Assembly: GCA_963575745.1 (NCBI GenBank)
Contig: CAUYUJ010014360.1
Coordinates: 379,528-443,527, forward strand
Source of the DNA: Prorocentrum cordatum
Taxonomy: Eukaryota; Sar; Dinophyceae; Prorocentrales; Prorocentraceae
Length of the DNA stretch: 64,000 nucleotides
Reading direction: 5' to 3'
Positions within the stretch are counted from its first letter, which is position 1. Every line of letters begins with the position of its first letter. This document shows positions 30,719-41,999 of the stretch, piece by piece. The translations under genes and the position numbers were made by a program. Below the pieces are notes generated by a model. That model did not search any database, had not been told where the DNA came from, and saw only the letters and a program-made list of their open reading frames with translations.

Positions 30719-31500
30719 GAGTGTGTGGGGGTCATGGGACTCATCAGACTCATTTCCACGTCTTGGCCCAGGAAGCTCATAAGGTTCAGAACGGGTCGTC
30801 GGGGTCATGAGGCTCGTAGGGCCGACGGGGCTCATAGGGCTCTCGAGGCTCTCAGGGGTCGCGCGGGACGTGGAGCCCATGAGGCTTATAGGGCTCACAG
30901 GGCTCGTAGACCTTATGAGGCCCTGAAGCGACATAGGGCCCATAGGGTCCACTGGGCCTGTAGGGCTCATAGGGGCTCATAGGGCTCGTCGGGCCCATTG
31001 GTTTCATAGGGCTCATAAGGACCGTAGAGCCTACAGGGCTTGTCGGGTTCATCGGGCTCATAGGGCTCGTAAGGCTTACACGTCTCCCAGGCTCACAGGC
31101 GACATTGGGCCCACAGGGCTCATCGGGCGCATAGGGATCGTAGGGCTCATGCGGCTCGCACGGCTCATGAGGCTCGTACGGCGCATTGGGCTGGTAAGCG
31201 TACGTGTTGCAGAGGGCTCATAGGGGTCATAGGGCAGATGAGGCCAGTGGAGCTCTGAGGGCTCGTAGCGCTGACAGGGGTCGTAGTGTTCGCAAGGCTC
31301 GAAGCGCTCGTACTGTCGTCGGGTTCAGAAAGGCTCAGGAGCTTTTTGGGCTCATGGGCCCGTAAAGCTCATGGGCCTCAGAGGACGTTGGGGAGAGGCG
31401 TCTCGGGGCTTCTAGGGGGGCGCGTAGGGATCGTAGGCCTCTCAAGGCTCATAGGACTCGAACGGCTCATAGCGCCATCTGAACCCGTCTTGCGGGGCCC
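30719..31500. repeat. CTCATAGGG minisatellite
   Basis: Diverged 9-mer and 12-mer units such as GGGCTCATAGGGCTCGTAGG repeated throughout, decaying toward both ends. The same words in reverse complement (GAGCCCTATGAGCC) form a short array at 46110-46215. Confidence 0.85.
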
Positions 31501-31830
31501 TGTGGGCAGTTTCGCGGCCTTCTTGGGCCGTCTCGGGGCCTCCTTGAAAGCCAGTTGCGCCGCTGGTGCAGTACTGTGTGAGGGCACGAGGTCGCGCGCT
31601 CAGGGTTAGAGAGTGTCTTGGTGTTGCGACTTTGGCACGTGCTTGAAAACATCTACTACGCAACCTCGCCAACATTGAGGACTGTGGCCTCTCAGGGCCT
31701 TCGTGTCTTTTGGGACTCGTTTAGGCCGCCTGGCGGCCGGTGTGTCTAAAATGAAGCCATGTGAGATATCATAGTGAGGGGGCCGAACGGTCACTCTCTG
31801 TCCCTGGACGCGTGGCTGAAGTGAGGTTAT
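31501..31830. other. unannotated DNA
   Basis: No recognisable gene or repeat beyond stray CTTGGGCC words. Confidence 0.4.
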
Positions 31831-32371
31831 GCGGTGCGGATTGTTGTTGTTGGTGGTGTTGTGGTTGTTGTGTGTGTGTTGCGTTTTTTGCTGTGTTTGT
31901 TGCTGTTGCTGTTGCAGTTGCTGTTGTGGTTTTTGTTTGTTGTGTAATTATGCTGTTGCGGTTGTCGTTGTTGGTGTTGCTCTTGTAATTGGTGTTATGG
32001 TGGTTGCTGTTGCTGGTGTTGCTATTGCTGTTGTTATTGTTGCTGCTGCTATTGTTAGTGTTGTTGATGTTGTTTTTTGCTGCTGTGTTGGTATGGATGT
32101 TGTTGTTTGTGTTGGTGCCGTACCGTTGTTGTTGGCCCTGCCGTTGTTGCTGTGGTGTTGATTGGTGTTGTTGTTGATGTTGGTGTTGTTGTTGTTGTTG
32201 TTGGTTGTGTTGATGTTGTCGTTGTCGTTGTCGCGGTTGTTGTTGTTGTTGCTGTTGTTGTCATTGTCGTTGTTGGTTGGTTGTTGTTGTGGTGGTTGGT
32301 GTTAGTGCTGCTGCTGCTGTTGTTGCTGGTATTGTTGTTGTTCTTGTTGTTGTTGTTGTTGGTGGTGGTGG

Positions 32372-32441
<70 letters not shown>

Positions 32442-32480
32442 CTTGTTTTTGCTCTTGTTGTGCTTGTTGTTTGTTGTCGG
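31831..32480. repeat. (TTG)n microsatellite
   Basis: Imperfect TTG/GTT repeats across about 650 bp, purest at 32340-32450. It yields poly-Val/Leu/Cys plus frames and poly-Asn/Gln/Thr minus frames, all artefactual. Confidence 0.98.
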
Positions 32481-32499
32481 TTGTCGTCGTCCCCCCCAC

Positions 32500-32775
32500 G
32501 ACAAGGCCCGCGATCCATCCCGCGACCCGCCCGCGACCCGCCCACGACCCACCCCGCGACCCACCCGCGACCCACTTGCGACCCGGCCCGCGACCCACCC
32601 GCGACCCACCCGCGACCCGGCCTGCGACCCGGCCCGCGACCCACTCGCGACCCACCCCGCGACCCGCCCGCGACCCACCCGCGACCCACCTGCGACCTAG
32701 CCTGCGACCCACCCGCGACCCACCCGCGTTCCACCTGCGACCCATCCGCGACCCACCTCGCGACCCACCCACATT
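32500..32775. repeat. CGACCCACCCG minisatellite
   Basis: About 25 copies of a 10-11-mer GCGACCCACCC with CGCC/TGCC variants. Confidence 0.95.
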
Positions 32776-35265
32776 GCTTTAACGAAACAATCGGAGCCTG
32801 CGGCGGGGGACATTGGGCAGACAAACTAAGTGCGCCTGCACAACATCTGGCATCGTACCCCATCCGCCCCATCATTCGCAGTTGCGTTGGATGCCACGCT
32901 GTGCGCCGAGACGGCAATAAAATCGGGGACCGACCCCTGCGCAAACTGGACACGTCAGGACATGGGGCCAAACACCGCACAAACTGCTCGGGCGACGTCT
33001 GAACAAAAAAGGAAACCAAGCACAACGACGCAATTCCGCCATGAAAACGCAGCGGATCGTGATGTCAACGCGCAAGAAGGGGAAAACGTGAAAGAGGTCG
33101 AGGAGAAACGAACGCGCGGGTGAACCAGAAGGATCAAAACGGCGAGGATGAATACAAACAACACAAACAACGAAAACACGAGGGCGAAACTGATGGATCA
33201 TAGCAGCGACGGCTTTCCGTCCCAGGACGATCGTCAAGAGTCCGAGTCGGCCACTGGCTCTTGGAGGCCGAAGCCGAAGAAAGGTGCTTCGAGATAGGAT
33301 CGCCTCAACATTTCCAACAAAAAATCAACGGAAATCCACGACGGTGGCGGCGACCACGTCGCCATCGCCGTCGTCAACGCGGCGCCGCGCTGGCCGCGCC
33401 CCGCCGCGCGCCGCGCGCCAGCCCCGAGGCCAGCGCGGGAGGCGCGGCCCCCGCCGCCCGCCGCGAGCCGCCCCCGCCGAACGCCGCGCACCTGCGCGCG
33501 AGGAACCATGCGCGGACAGGCGGTGAGCTGTTGCGCCAGATCTGGGGAGCGAGAGCAGCGCGCGCGAAGGATCGGCGAAGCTTATGCGGGGCAGGAGCGC
33601 GGCGCGCGCCGCGGCGAGAGCGCCCGTCGGAACGGCCAGCGACGCTTCGAGTGCCAAGCGCGCTCGAACGCTCGCACTTGGCATGTTGCTCGCGCCAACC
33701 ATGGCGCTGAGGAGACGCAACGTCCGCAAGGCAGAATCACGGGCGAACGGGGCGCAGCTCTTACTTCAAGCATTTGTCATAATAGCACGCGGTGGATGGG
33801 GGGCGAAGAGCGAGGGGCAGCGGGGCGGATGCGCGGAGGGAGTGCTATGGGGAAGGAGGAGGATCAGCCCCCGCCGCCCACTCTCTGGGCAGTGTTCTTG
33901 TAGCGCGGCGGCGACAGATCGCGGCGTCACAAATGAGGCGCAGGCGACCGAGTGGCTTTGAGGGGCGGCAGCTGCTCCGTCCTGCCGCCCCCGAACTTCG
34001 GTGGCAAGGCCGCCGCCGCCTGCCTCCTGTCGCACGCCCCAGCGGCGTGGGCCTGGAGCAGCGAATGCCCCCTGCGCTCGGGCACGCGATTCTGGCCCTG
34101 GAATCCTCAACAAACTTCAGTTGGCGCGCTTGCGTTGCATCCCATCATACCGAGACGAATGTCTTCGGGTGAATTTCTAGAGAATTTCCAGAGAGGCTCC
34201 ACGGGACAGCGATCCGTGCATAACTCTTGCGAAATCGGAACCGTGAATTTCCAGTGAGTTTCTAGTAAATGTAGGAGATTTTTCTCAGCGGGCGGACTCG
34301 GCGGAAGCGTAACAAGGCTCTCCGAAAAAGCCCCGGGGCCACTCCTGGAGGAAGGCGGGGCGGGAGACGAGGGGCGGGCGGCCCGAGCCCCGCGACGCGG
34401 TCGCGGTCGTCGGTTTGGCCCAGCACTGCCCCCGAAGGGCTGCGCAACGCCCTTTCTGTGGAGGGGCAGTCTACGCAGACGCCTGGAGCTCACTCCGGGG
34501 GGGGGCGGCTAAGGAAGCGCCCAAAGGGCCAACGCACTCCTGCAGAACCCCCCACCAAAATTATGTTGTCCACCTTTTGCGTTTTCGAGCAAATGCTCAC
34601 GTCCTCCTGCTCCTCCGCGTCCTCCTCCGCCTTCTCCCTCTTCGTCTTCCCACTTTTTGCCCGCCAGGCATTACTCGGCTGTTCCATGCTGTCTTTCTCC
34701 CCCGTCATCCCCTTGTTTCTCCTGCTCACCTTTCCTGCCAATGCCCCCGCCCCCCCCCCCCCCCCTCGCCATTATTCCTCAATGTCCCCCTCGAAACAGA
34801 CAAGGGCGAACGCGACCGCCGACGCCCCCGGCCAAACCACGGGGCGCCAGGACGGTTTGGCATCCGCATGTTCCGACGCTTCCATTACTGGTGACATCCC
34901 AGACGGAACACTAGTTTTTGAAATAATCCCGATGCAGCGAAATTCCTAAGCATCTCAATATTCTGAGGACCTCTGCAGCGAAACCTGCACGAAAAAAGGA
35001 TCATGGCATAGATTGATCAACTGCGCTCCTTTCTGCGGTCCAGGCGGCGCCAGAGCACCGCTCCCCTCGGATCCTGCCCAATGCCTGCCCACGAACCCCC
35101 AGGCCTGTCCAAGGTCAGCCCGACGGCCTATCCAATGCCTGCCTCAGGCTTACCTGGCGGCCTTTCAAGAGCTGATACATGGCCTACCCAGAACCCAGTG
35201 AAGGCCCGCACACGACCTAGCCAAGGCTCATCACAGATTTGTCACGTCCAAGATCTTTACAAATT
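32776..35265. other. unannotated DNA, no supported gene
   Basis: 33380-33500 is extremely GC-rich (GCGCCGCGC words), producing long Ala/Arg frames on both strands. A plus frame at 32830-33123 ends in a charged, protein-like tail but starts with GTG and has no recognisable domain. Poly-C near 34752-34768. Around 35070-35190 GGCCT/GCCTGCC words recur. Confidence 0.4.
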
Positions 35266-35890
35266 TTACGTCTAGCGAACCACATGCGAGCGCCATAACG
35301 AATGTGAACACCCAAATGCGCGCGATCACCGTGCCCGCGCTCGTCTTACAACCGCGACGAAAATCTTTACAACGATGGGCTGTCGTGAAGGGTTCTATGG
35401 TGCGCCCACCTTCGTCGTGCAACCACCGCGCAAAATTTGCCAACACTGGGCCACCCTGAAGGTTTGAACGGTACGCGCCAAAAAAAATCGACAACGAAAT
35501 AATCGATCCGACGGTCTTCCCAGTACCGCGGCGACTGCCGGGACTGATCCGAGTATTCGCTTCCTTCGTGGCGGCCCTGAAAAAAAGCACACCCACCTCA
35601 AAAAGCCAACGTCTCGCGTGAGATATCCCCGAATGCTGACCGCAAGTGGGCAAATGTCCCACCCCGTGGTCGCTCCCCATTGTGGCGCCCACAACGTTTG
35701 TTGCGACATCGCGAACACCACGCGGCCCTGAAAAAGACGCGCCTACATCCGTGAAACAAGCGAACCGCTGGAGACATCCCCACAATCTGGGCACGAACCG
35801 GTAAGTGTCCTAATTATCCCCTGGCGGCACCCCCTTGTGTTGCCCAAGTGCGAGGCCTGTCACATCGCGATAATTCTGATCGTGATATGG
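35266..35890. repeat. diverged tandem repeat, about 151 bp
   Basis: GGCGGCCCTGAAAAA (35569) and GCGGCCCTGAAAAA (35723) open two units sharing AGCACACCCACCTC/GACGCGCCTACATC, GAGATATCCCCGAATG/GAGACATCCCCACAATC and GTGTCC/TGTCCC. An older unit seems to precede them. A 187-codon minus frame (35231-35794) merely follows the repeat. Confidence 0.6.
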
Positions 35891-36425
35891 AAAAGGAGGG
35901 AGGAGGAGGAGGAGGGAGTGAGTAGACGGAGGCGCGACACGGATAACAAGAATTCACGACGCAAAACACGGAAATAAACGCCGCAACATATTCCACGAGA
36001 CGTGCAATTGCCTGCACAATGATCCGTTATCACCGTCGCACCCTTGATCCGCACGCGTTCGACGGAAACTGGCGGCAATCAAACTGGCCCAATCTGCCAG
36101 GGCATCGCTCGTGGGGGGAGGGCCTCCTCGCCTCGGGCTGCTCTCCCGCAGCCGCGCCCCGCCGTCGACGGCGAGCGCGCGCCTTGTGGGTGCCCTGACC
36201 GTCCCGGGCGGCCGCCGCAGGCCCGAACGTGCGTTTGATTCGCCCATGTCGTCCAGCCCGCCCATCTGAACCAAGAAAGCCGGTTTCTGCTGAGACATCC
36301 TCACGATTCGCTCTTAAACTTAAGCTGGCCACGGCGTGCAGGTGACGCTGGCGGTGTGCTGCCCGGGCCGAGGCGAGAGCGCCGTTTGGACGGACTTTCG
36401 GCCATTGTACGGTTCGGCCCGCATA
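35891..36425. other. unannotated DNA
   Basis: Contains one reverse-complement copy of the GGATGTCTC motif (GAGACATCC near 36292). No gene supported. Confidence 0.4.
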
Positions 36426-36705
36426 GTACGCTATGTTATCAATGCGAGGCCAAGCTATGCGGTGTGATGCGATGCGATACTATGCTGTGCGATGCGATGC
36501 TATGCTATGCTATGCTACGCCATACTGTGCCATGCGATGATATTCTAGTATATGCGACGCGATGCGATGCGATGCTATGACATGCTATGCGATGATATGT
36601 TATGCTATGTTATGCTACGCGATGCTCGTCTATGCTGTGTTGTGCGATGCTATGCGGTGCTATGTTATGCTCTGCTGTGCGATGCAATGCTATGTTGTAG
36701 CTCCA
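36426..36705. repeat. TATGC/GATGC pentamer array
   Basis: Runs of GCGATGCTATGCTATGCTAC built from 5-mers TATGC, GATGC and TGTGC. Confidence 0.95.
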
Positions 36706-36890
36706 GTTGGTTCCCCTTCCTCACCCCCACCACCACACGCACAACCTCGTTATCACCCGACGGGTGGTCGTACATGTAGGTATACACTGGCAGGATCTCG
36801 CGGCCAGAGATACAACCGCCTCGCGCACACTTGCCTGGAGCGGGGAGGGATGGGGAGGAATCTGGGAGGAGCGGGGAGGGGTGCAGAGTG
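36706..36890. other. unannotated DNA
   Basis: No recognisable feature. Confidence 0.4.
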
Positions 36891-37850
36891 AGGTGTCTTG
36901 TGGGCCTCTTGGACTGTCTCAGAGCGCTCTGGGATCCACAGGCGCCTACGGAGGTCGTCTTGGAGGGCTCTGTGGGACGTTTTGGGGCGATCCTGGGAGC
37001 TTCTTGGACCGTCTTGGAGGCCTTGTTGGGATGTCTTGCGGCGCTCTTGGGGTTCTCTGAGGCCGTCGTGGACGCTATTCATACAAAGCGCATATGCCCA
37101 AAATAGACGCTTCCCAAAGGAATTAGGGCGATGTGTGTTCCTTGCGGCCCTCATAAGTGTCCTCTTGAAGCCCTCTTCAAGCGCTTGGGGGGCCTCTCGG
37201 GCCGTCTTGAAGCCATCAAGGGCGTCTTGACGAACTCTTGGACCGTCTCGGAAGCCTCCTGGACCGTCTGGGGAGCGCCTTCGGGCCCTCCGAAAGCCCC
37301 CCGAAGGACCCCGAGGGACACAGTGGGCACCGCGGGGGGAGGGGGGAGTTTGGGAAAAGTGGGCAGCCTCGGGCCCCAGGGGTCTGGTCGCGGGGTCCGC
37401 ATGGTGATGGGCAACTATGATGAGCGCTTGCGCGCTCCAGTCAGATCCACCTTGAGCCAAAATGGCTACGGATGCTCGTGGGGCGTCTTTGGGGGCTCCT
37501 GTGGGGCCTCGTGGAGCCTCTAGGAGGCCTCTAGGGGGCCTCTTGGGCTCTCTTGGGGCCTCTTGGGGCCTCCTGGAGGCCTACTGGGGCGGAAGGCTCG
37601 AATTGTCGGTTCGTGTTCCCCCTCTTGAGCCCCTCTTGGGGCCCTCTTGAGGCGATCTTGGGCGCCTCTAGGGGCGCCTTGGGGCACTTTTTGGGCCATC
37701 TTGGGGGCTCTCTCTATTGCGCCGTCGCGGCGCCCTCTTTGGGTGCCTCTTGGGCCGTCTTGAGCTGGTTTCTGGGGCCTCATGGGCTGTCTTGAATCGT
37801 TGGAAGCACGAAACAGCGAGAACACGAACAACCTTCAACAACCATTGAGG
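36891..37850. repeat. CTTGGGGCC dispersed family, array 1
   Basis: Units of CTTGGGCCGTCTTGGAGGCC and relatives fill 36891-37310 and 37480-37850. The array ends in an A-rich piece (ATCGTTGGAAGCACGAAAC, then AGCGAGAACACG) like the punctuation of the 366-bp repeats at 42-43 kb. The SL relic (37451-37472) sits in the gap between the two blocks. Confidence 0.85.
37451..37472 (-). other. second dinoflagellate spliced leader copy
   Basis: An exact 22/22 minus-strand match to the spliced leader with T at the variable first base. The next minus-strand bases are GTGG, so a GT donor dinucleotide follows. This could be a retroposed mRNA end or an SL RNA (pseudo)gene. The first ATG downstream in the 87-codon minus frame (about 37402) opens a Pro/Arg-rich frame that runs into the CTTGGGGCC repeat, so no intact gene is attached. 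Confidence 0.9.
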
Positions 37851-38059
37851 AAACCTACTTGCTTCGCCTCCTGAGTGCCTCGTGGGGGCACTTTTGATTG
37901 CATCTTGGCCATCTTGAAGCTCTCTTGGGCTGTCTCGGACCACCGTGGGGCAGGGCACCTCCGAGGTCAGAGTTTCGAGGATGTCTCAGGCGAAAGTGGT
38001 CTGACCAACTCAGGTCAGGACGTCTCGGAACCCAGAGCTTTGAGGATGTCTCAGGCGAA
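37851..38059. other. flank with two GAGGATGTCTC motifs
   Basis: GAGGATGTCTCAGGCGAAAGT (37977) and GAGGATGTCTCAGGCGAACC (38043) lie 66 bp apart, with similar sequence (GTCTCGGAACCCAGAG / GTCAGAGTTTC) between them. They are outlying members of the family that dominates 50-51 kb. Confidence 0.6.
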
Positions 38060-38350
38060 CCGGGCCTCCTCCTGCGCTTCCTCCTCTTCATCCTCCTCCT
38101 CCTCCTCCTCCTCCTCCTCCTCCTCCTCCTGCTCTCCTCCTCCTCCTCTTCTGCCTGGATGCTGCGCCGGTTGCGAACGCCTGCTCCTCCACGAAATTAG
38201 TCCTCATCCGCCTCCCCTTGCCCATGTCCCTCCCCGCCTCCTCGCTCTTTCTCCCCCTCCTCCTCCTCCTCCTCCTCCTCCTCCTCCTCGTCGTCCTACT
38301 CCCCCCCTGTCCTGTCTTCATCCTCCCACTCCTCCTCCCTCCTCCTCCGC
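38060..38350. repeat. (TCC)n microsatellites, two blocks
   Basis: Pyrimidine tracts at about 38067-38155 and 38245-38350, both C/T on the plus strand. Confidence 0.95.
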
Positions 38351-38685
38351 TGGCCGAGCCGGGCCGGGCCGGGCCGAGCCAAGCCGGCGGAGGAATAGTC
38401 TGATTATGGAAGGGAGGGGGAAGAGAACGAGCAGGAGAATTTTTGTTGACATCAACCGTGACAACAAGAGCGACGCCCAGAGGTCGTCGCCCCTGCTATC
38501 TGGCCTGTAGCAGGCCAGCGAGCAGTGAAACGAAGATAGGAGGGCAGGCGCGAAAGCCACGGGGCGATTTCCCACAGGAGGGGAGGATCCCCTGTGGCTC
38601 ACCGCCTGCCCCCCTAAGCCCACGACCAGAGAAGAATGAGGTCAGGGCGAGACGCACCACACGCGGAGGACGCATGCTGCATCTC
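38351..38685. other. unannotated DNA
   Basis: A GGGCCGGGCCGGGCC run at 38361-38380; otherwise nothing recognised. Confidence 0.4.
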
Positions 38686-39057
38686 CTAGTCTGAGTCGTC
38701 AGACTGTAATGCAGCGACGGCGACGAGCGAGGCCTCGTCCTCTTCAAGGACGGAGGCAGCTCGGTCTCGGCCGAACGCTCCAGCCGACGAGGCTGGCTCA
38801 GGCACCTGCTGCACGGCCTGCTGGGAGGGACTCTCACCAGGCAAGCCAAACAATGAACAGGCTGCTTCCTCTTCCGCATCGCACGGTCCAAGAGGGAGAG
38901 ATGTTGGGGCAGCAGCTTCGACGGTACACGACGACTCGGACGAAGGGTCGACGACTCGATCATGCTGCTGCCCCTGTGGTTGTGCTGACGGTGGAGGATC
39001 GACCTCCAGCTCCACGCCAGCTGGGACTGATATCCCCCAGGAGGAGGAGGACGACAT
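38686..39057 (-). CDS. hypothetical ORF, 123 codons, acidic tail
   Basis: Starts with ATG on a Ser run and ends ALQSDDSD before TAG. The body is Pro/Ala/Ser/Glu-rich and probably disordered. It lies downstream of, and on the same strand as, the Helitron relic, with a TCC/CCCGGGTG satellite between. It might be a remnant of that element's coding region, but no domain supports this. Confidence 0.2.
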   Translation of the reverse strand: MSSSSSWGISVPAGVELEVDPPPSAQPQGQQHDRVVDPSSESSCTVEAAAPTSLPLGPCDAEEEAACSLFGLPGESPSQQAVQQVPEPASSAGAFGRDRAASVLEEDEASLVAVAALQSDDSD

Positions 39058-39164
39058 GGATGAGGTGCTTTTTCGAACGGCCGAAACGGTCCTCCCGGTC
39101 CCCTCTACCTCCTACTCCTTCTGGCTCTACCCTCGGCTCGGATTGCGCTGGACGCCTGCCCGAC

Positions 39165-39343
39165 GTTCACTCCTCCTCCTTCTCCTCCTCCTCATCCTCC
39201 CTCCTCCTTCCCGGGTGCCCGGGGGATGCCCGGATGCCCCGGTGCCGGGGTGCCTGCAGTGCCCGGGTGCCCGGGTGCCCCGGTGCCCGGGTGCCCGACA
39301 GGGGGTCTTCCGTGCGGGTCTTCCGTGCGGCGACAGTGCTCTC
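39165..39343. repeat. TCC tract and GCCCGGGTGCCC minisatellite
   Basis: CTCCTCCT to about 39205, then 8-10-mers of GTGCCCGGGTGCCC to about 39300 and a short direct repeat GGTCTTCCGTGCGG (39303, 39317). It cuts the Helitron reading frame. Confidence 0.9.
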
Positions 39344-41522
39344 GCTGTTGAAGGATGCGAATCCAAGGGCGCAGTTGTACGACCGAATGTGCTGCATGAA
39401 GTGGTCGTGGGAAGGACCCGGACGAAGGAGCTGAGCCATTTCGGCCGGAGCGGGAGGCAGTAGGGGGATGCCAGCCAGGGCTCCGTACCTGCAGCACGCG
39501 CCGAAGTCCTTTCTGCGTGCTGCCGGGCAACGCGCGCGTTCGGCGAAGAAGTGCAGAGCCCCGCACGTTGCGCAGGCTCCTTGAAAGTGGCCGGTCGGAG
39601 AGAGCGACGCTTTCGGAACGCGTTTGCTGCACCATTCGTCTGTCGACCACCAGCCGGCGCGGTGGCCGGTGCGTACGCCAAGAGAAGTCCCAGGCACGGG
39701 TTCTGCGAACCAGTTCCGATGCGCTGCGCAGGCGGGCGGACAGCTGGACGAGTTCGGAAGTGCTACGCGGGTGGACTTGAGGCGACACCACGGCACGGAA
39801 CATTTCGGCGAGTCACGTGCTCGGAGGTACATGCGGACGGCTGCCGCCACCTGCTTGCGGAGTGCTTGCAACGGATCGCTACGTGGACGGGCGTGTGGGA
39901 CACCAGAAGACCCCGACGTCGGAGGATGATGGGGCCCGGCGGCGGCGGTGGCTACCGCGGCATGTCGGACGTGGTCGGGGCAGTATCCGGTGGCGTACAT
40001 TGCTTTCGTCAACTTTCTGTCGCACAGCGGGAAGGAACATGTGGGTTTAAAGCAACGTTCGCACATGCCGTTGTTGTGCGGCACTGCGCGTCGCACGCCA
40101 TGGCGGGCGGGGGCGCGGCAGCCGGCCTTTCCGGGCCCCTGGCAAGGGGGCCCCGCGAGGCAACAGTGCCTACATGTCACCACGGTGCCGGAGAGGGCCC
40201 ACGAGAAAAGCGCACCCAATGGCACGATTGCTACATGGCTTCCCTTTCCGAATGCACGCGATGCAGAGGCCGTCGGACGACTTCCGTTGAGCTACACCGT
40301 TGCGCCCAGACGAACTACAAGGGCGTTCGGCTTGCTCGTAGGATCGTTTGGAGAGGGATGGTAGTGGTTGTGGTGTGGACAGCCCGCACGTTCGACACAG
40401 GCCTGCTGGACCAGGGGTGGAACGGCCGTCGCACCTACGCGTCGAGCGTGGGAAACAGGACGAAGTACACAACACAAATTGTCCTCTGGCGACTCGACTA
40501 CGTTCGTGCACGGGGGCGTGCGGCAGAAGTGGAGCAGGGCGGGCGGTTGGCAGACGAGGCAATGCTGTCCGCCTTGTCGAGGGACGCGGAAGTTGCAGGT
40601 GGCCGTAGCGCAAGGAAAGACCCCGACGATGCACATGGGGCATTGCGCGCCCGTTCGAGATGTGCTTTCTTGCACCGCTGGCGCCCCGCACTTCGGAGCG
40701 CTACATCGCGAGGGCGTAGATGCAAGCGCCGTCGAAGACTGCGCTGGAGCGGCTAGCGAAGGGCTGGCGGCTGGGCTGGCTCCGCCACAGTGAGCGCACA
40801 GATCTGGAGTTCCGGGCGCTCCTCGGCGCGAGAAGCACACTGTGCACGGTCGACGTCCGGCTTGGCATGGGACGCAAGTACTGTGGGCTGCGTCGCTCCG
40901 TTCCTCCTGGCAGCCAATCGATGCGCAGGCGAATTGGCGAATTGCCGAATTGATGGTTCACGCATTGCGGAAGCCGGCCTGATGCATTTTTGACTTTTTG
41001 CCGGACGTGGGCAGGACACCCCAGCACCGCGAAGCGACAGGGCAGGGAGCCTTCAGAGCACGGAAAGCACGGGCCAGATGATTTGTTGGTTGCCAGAAGG
41101 CGGCAGCCGACGCGGGCGTTCCTACACAAGTTCCACTCACGCGTGGTATTGTGGCATGGGTCGGAATAGTGCGCTGTGCAGAAAGTAGGCGTGACATGTG
41201 TTTTTGGCCGTCGGAAGGGTGGAGCTACAGGAGCCTCGCACTGGGGGTGGGCACACCGTGCATCTGCCGAAAAGCACCGCTTGCAAAATCTTTGACGTTC
41301 TCGTTTGTTGGTGCCTTCGACTGGGATCTGAGCTTGAATTCCACTGCAAAATTGATAGTTCTGACACGTGTGTCGCGGCCTCTCAGTAACAGCTGAAGCC
41401 ACGACCACGAATACGGAGGTGCAGGGAGCGGCGGCTCGACCCGCGATATGGATGGCAGCCTGCAGTGCCGTAGAAGTAAGCAGGATAATACTGACTGGTG
41501 ACTGCGGAGGCAGCAGCATCAT
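39344..41522 (-). pseudogene. Helitron replicase/helicase N-terminal fragment, decayed
   Basis: Reading down the minus strand, tandem zinc-finger-like modules (C-x4/5-C-x11-20-C-x2-C/H; for example CSFPLCDRKLTKAMYATGYC then PDH, and CSAPKC...CPMC) run from about 41420 to 39710. They are followed at 39592-39344 by a block with ACATCGALHFFAER, FGACC, LPPAPAEMAQLL and HIRSYNCALGFASF. That order (C-x2-CGA-x-H/W, FG-x-CC, L-P, N-I-R-x-Y-N-x-x-L-x-F-x-S) is characteristic of the region just before the Helitron_like_N domain. No replicase HUH or helicase motifs follow: the frame enters a satellite. Frames change near 40945, 40310 and 40190, so it is inactive. The first ATG is at 41522. Family assignment is from motif recall. 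Confidence 0.75.
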
Positions 41523-41760
41523 GTCTTCAGCCGATATGGGGTACGGGGTCGGTGGAGCAGGACGCGGAAGTGCAACCCGGAGACCTTGTTGGAAGCTCAG
41601 GGAACAGCCTCGGCGCTGACCTGGGCCCCGTCATGGCCCCATGGATGGGCCAATGGTTGTGCACGGAAACGGAAAGAGCGCTGAAGGAACTTGCCCGAGA
41701 CGGCTCATGGCACCCTTCGCTCTTGGGAGCGTAAATGTTAAGGGCTGGTTACGTCACTGC
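41523..41760. other. unannotated DNA
   Basis: 5' flank (minus sense) of the Helitron relic. No Helitron terminus could be identified. Confidence 0.4.
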
Positions 41761-41990
41761 TCCCCGTCCTCCTCTCCTCCTCGTCCTCCTCCTCCTCATC
41801 ATCATCATCAGCCTCCTCCATGTCCTCCCCGCTCTCTTCAATCTGCCGCTCCTTCTCTTCCTACACCTCGTTCTCGTCCTTCCTCACCTCTAGTCACTCC
41901 CCAGTCCTCCTCATCCTTCGCTCCCCTTCCATCCTTGTCATCAGCATCCCTCGCCACCATTACTTACGCCTCCTCATCATCATAATGTAT
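41761..41990. repeat. TCC/CTC pyrimidine-rich tract
   Basis: Imperfect TCC, CTT and ATC triplets, pyrimidine-rich on the plus strand. Confidence 0.85.
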
Positions 41991-41999
41991 GGTGTGGCT

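Noticed and set aside
33261-33729. Ala/Arg-rich frames at 33.3-33.7 kb
   Set aside because: Extreme GC content opens frames on both strands; no domain or leader.
39551-40756. 401-codon plus-strand ORF antisense to the Helitron relic
   Set aside because: No recognisable domain, while the opposite strand carries ordered Cys modules and the Helitron block.
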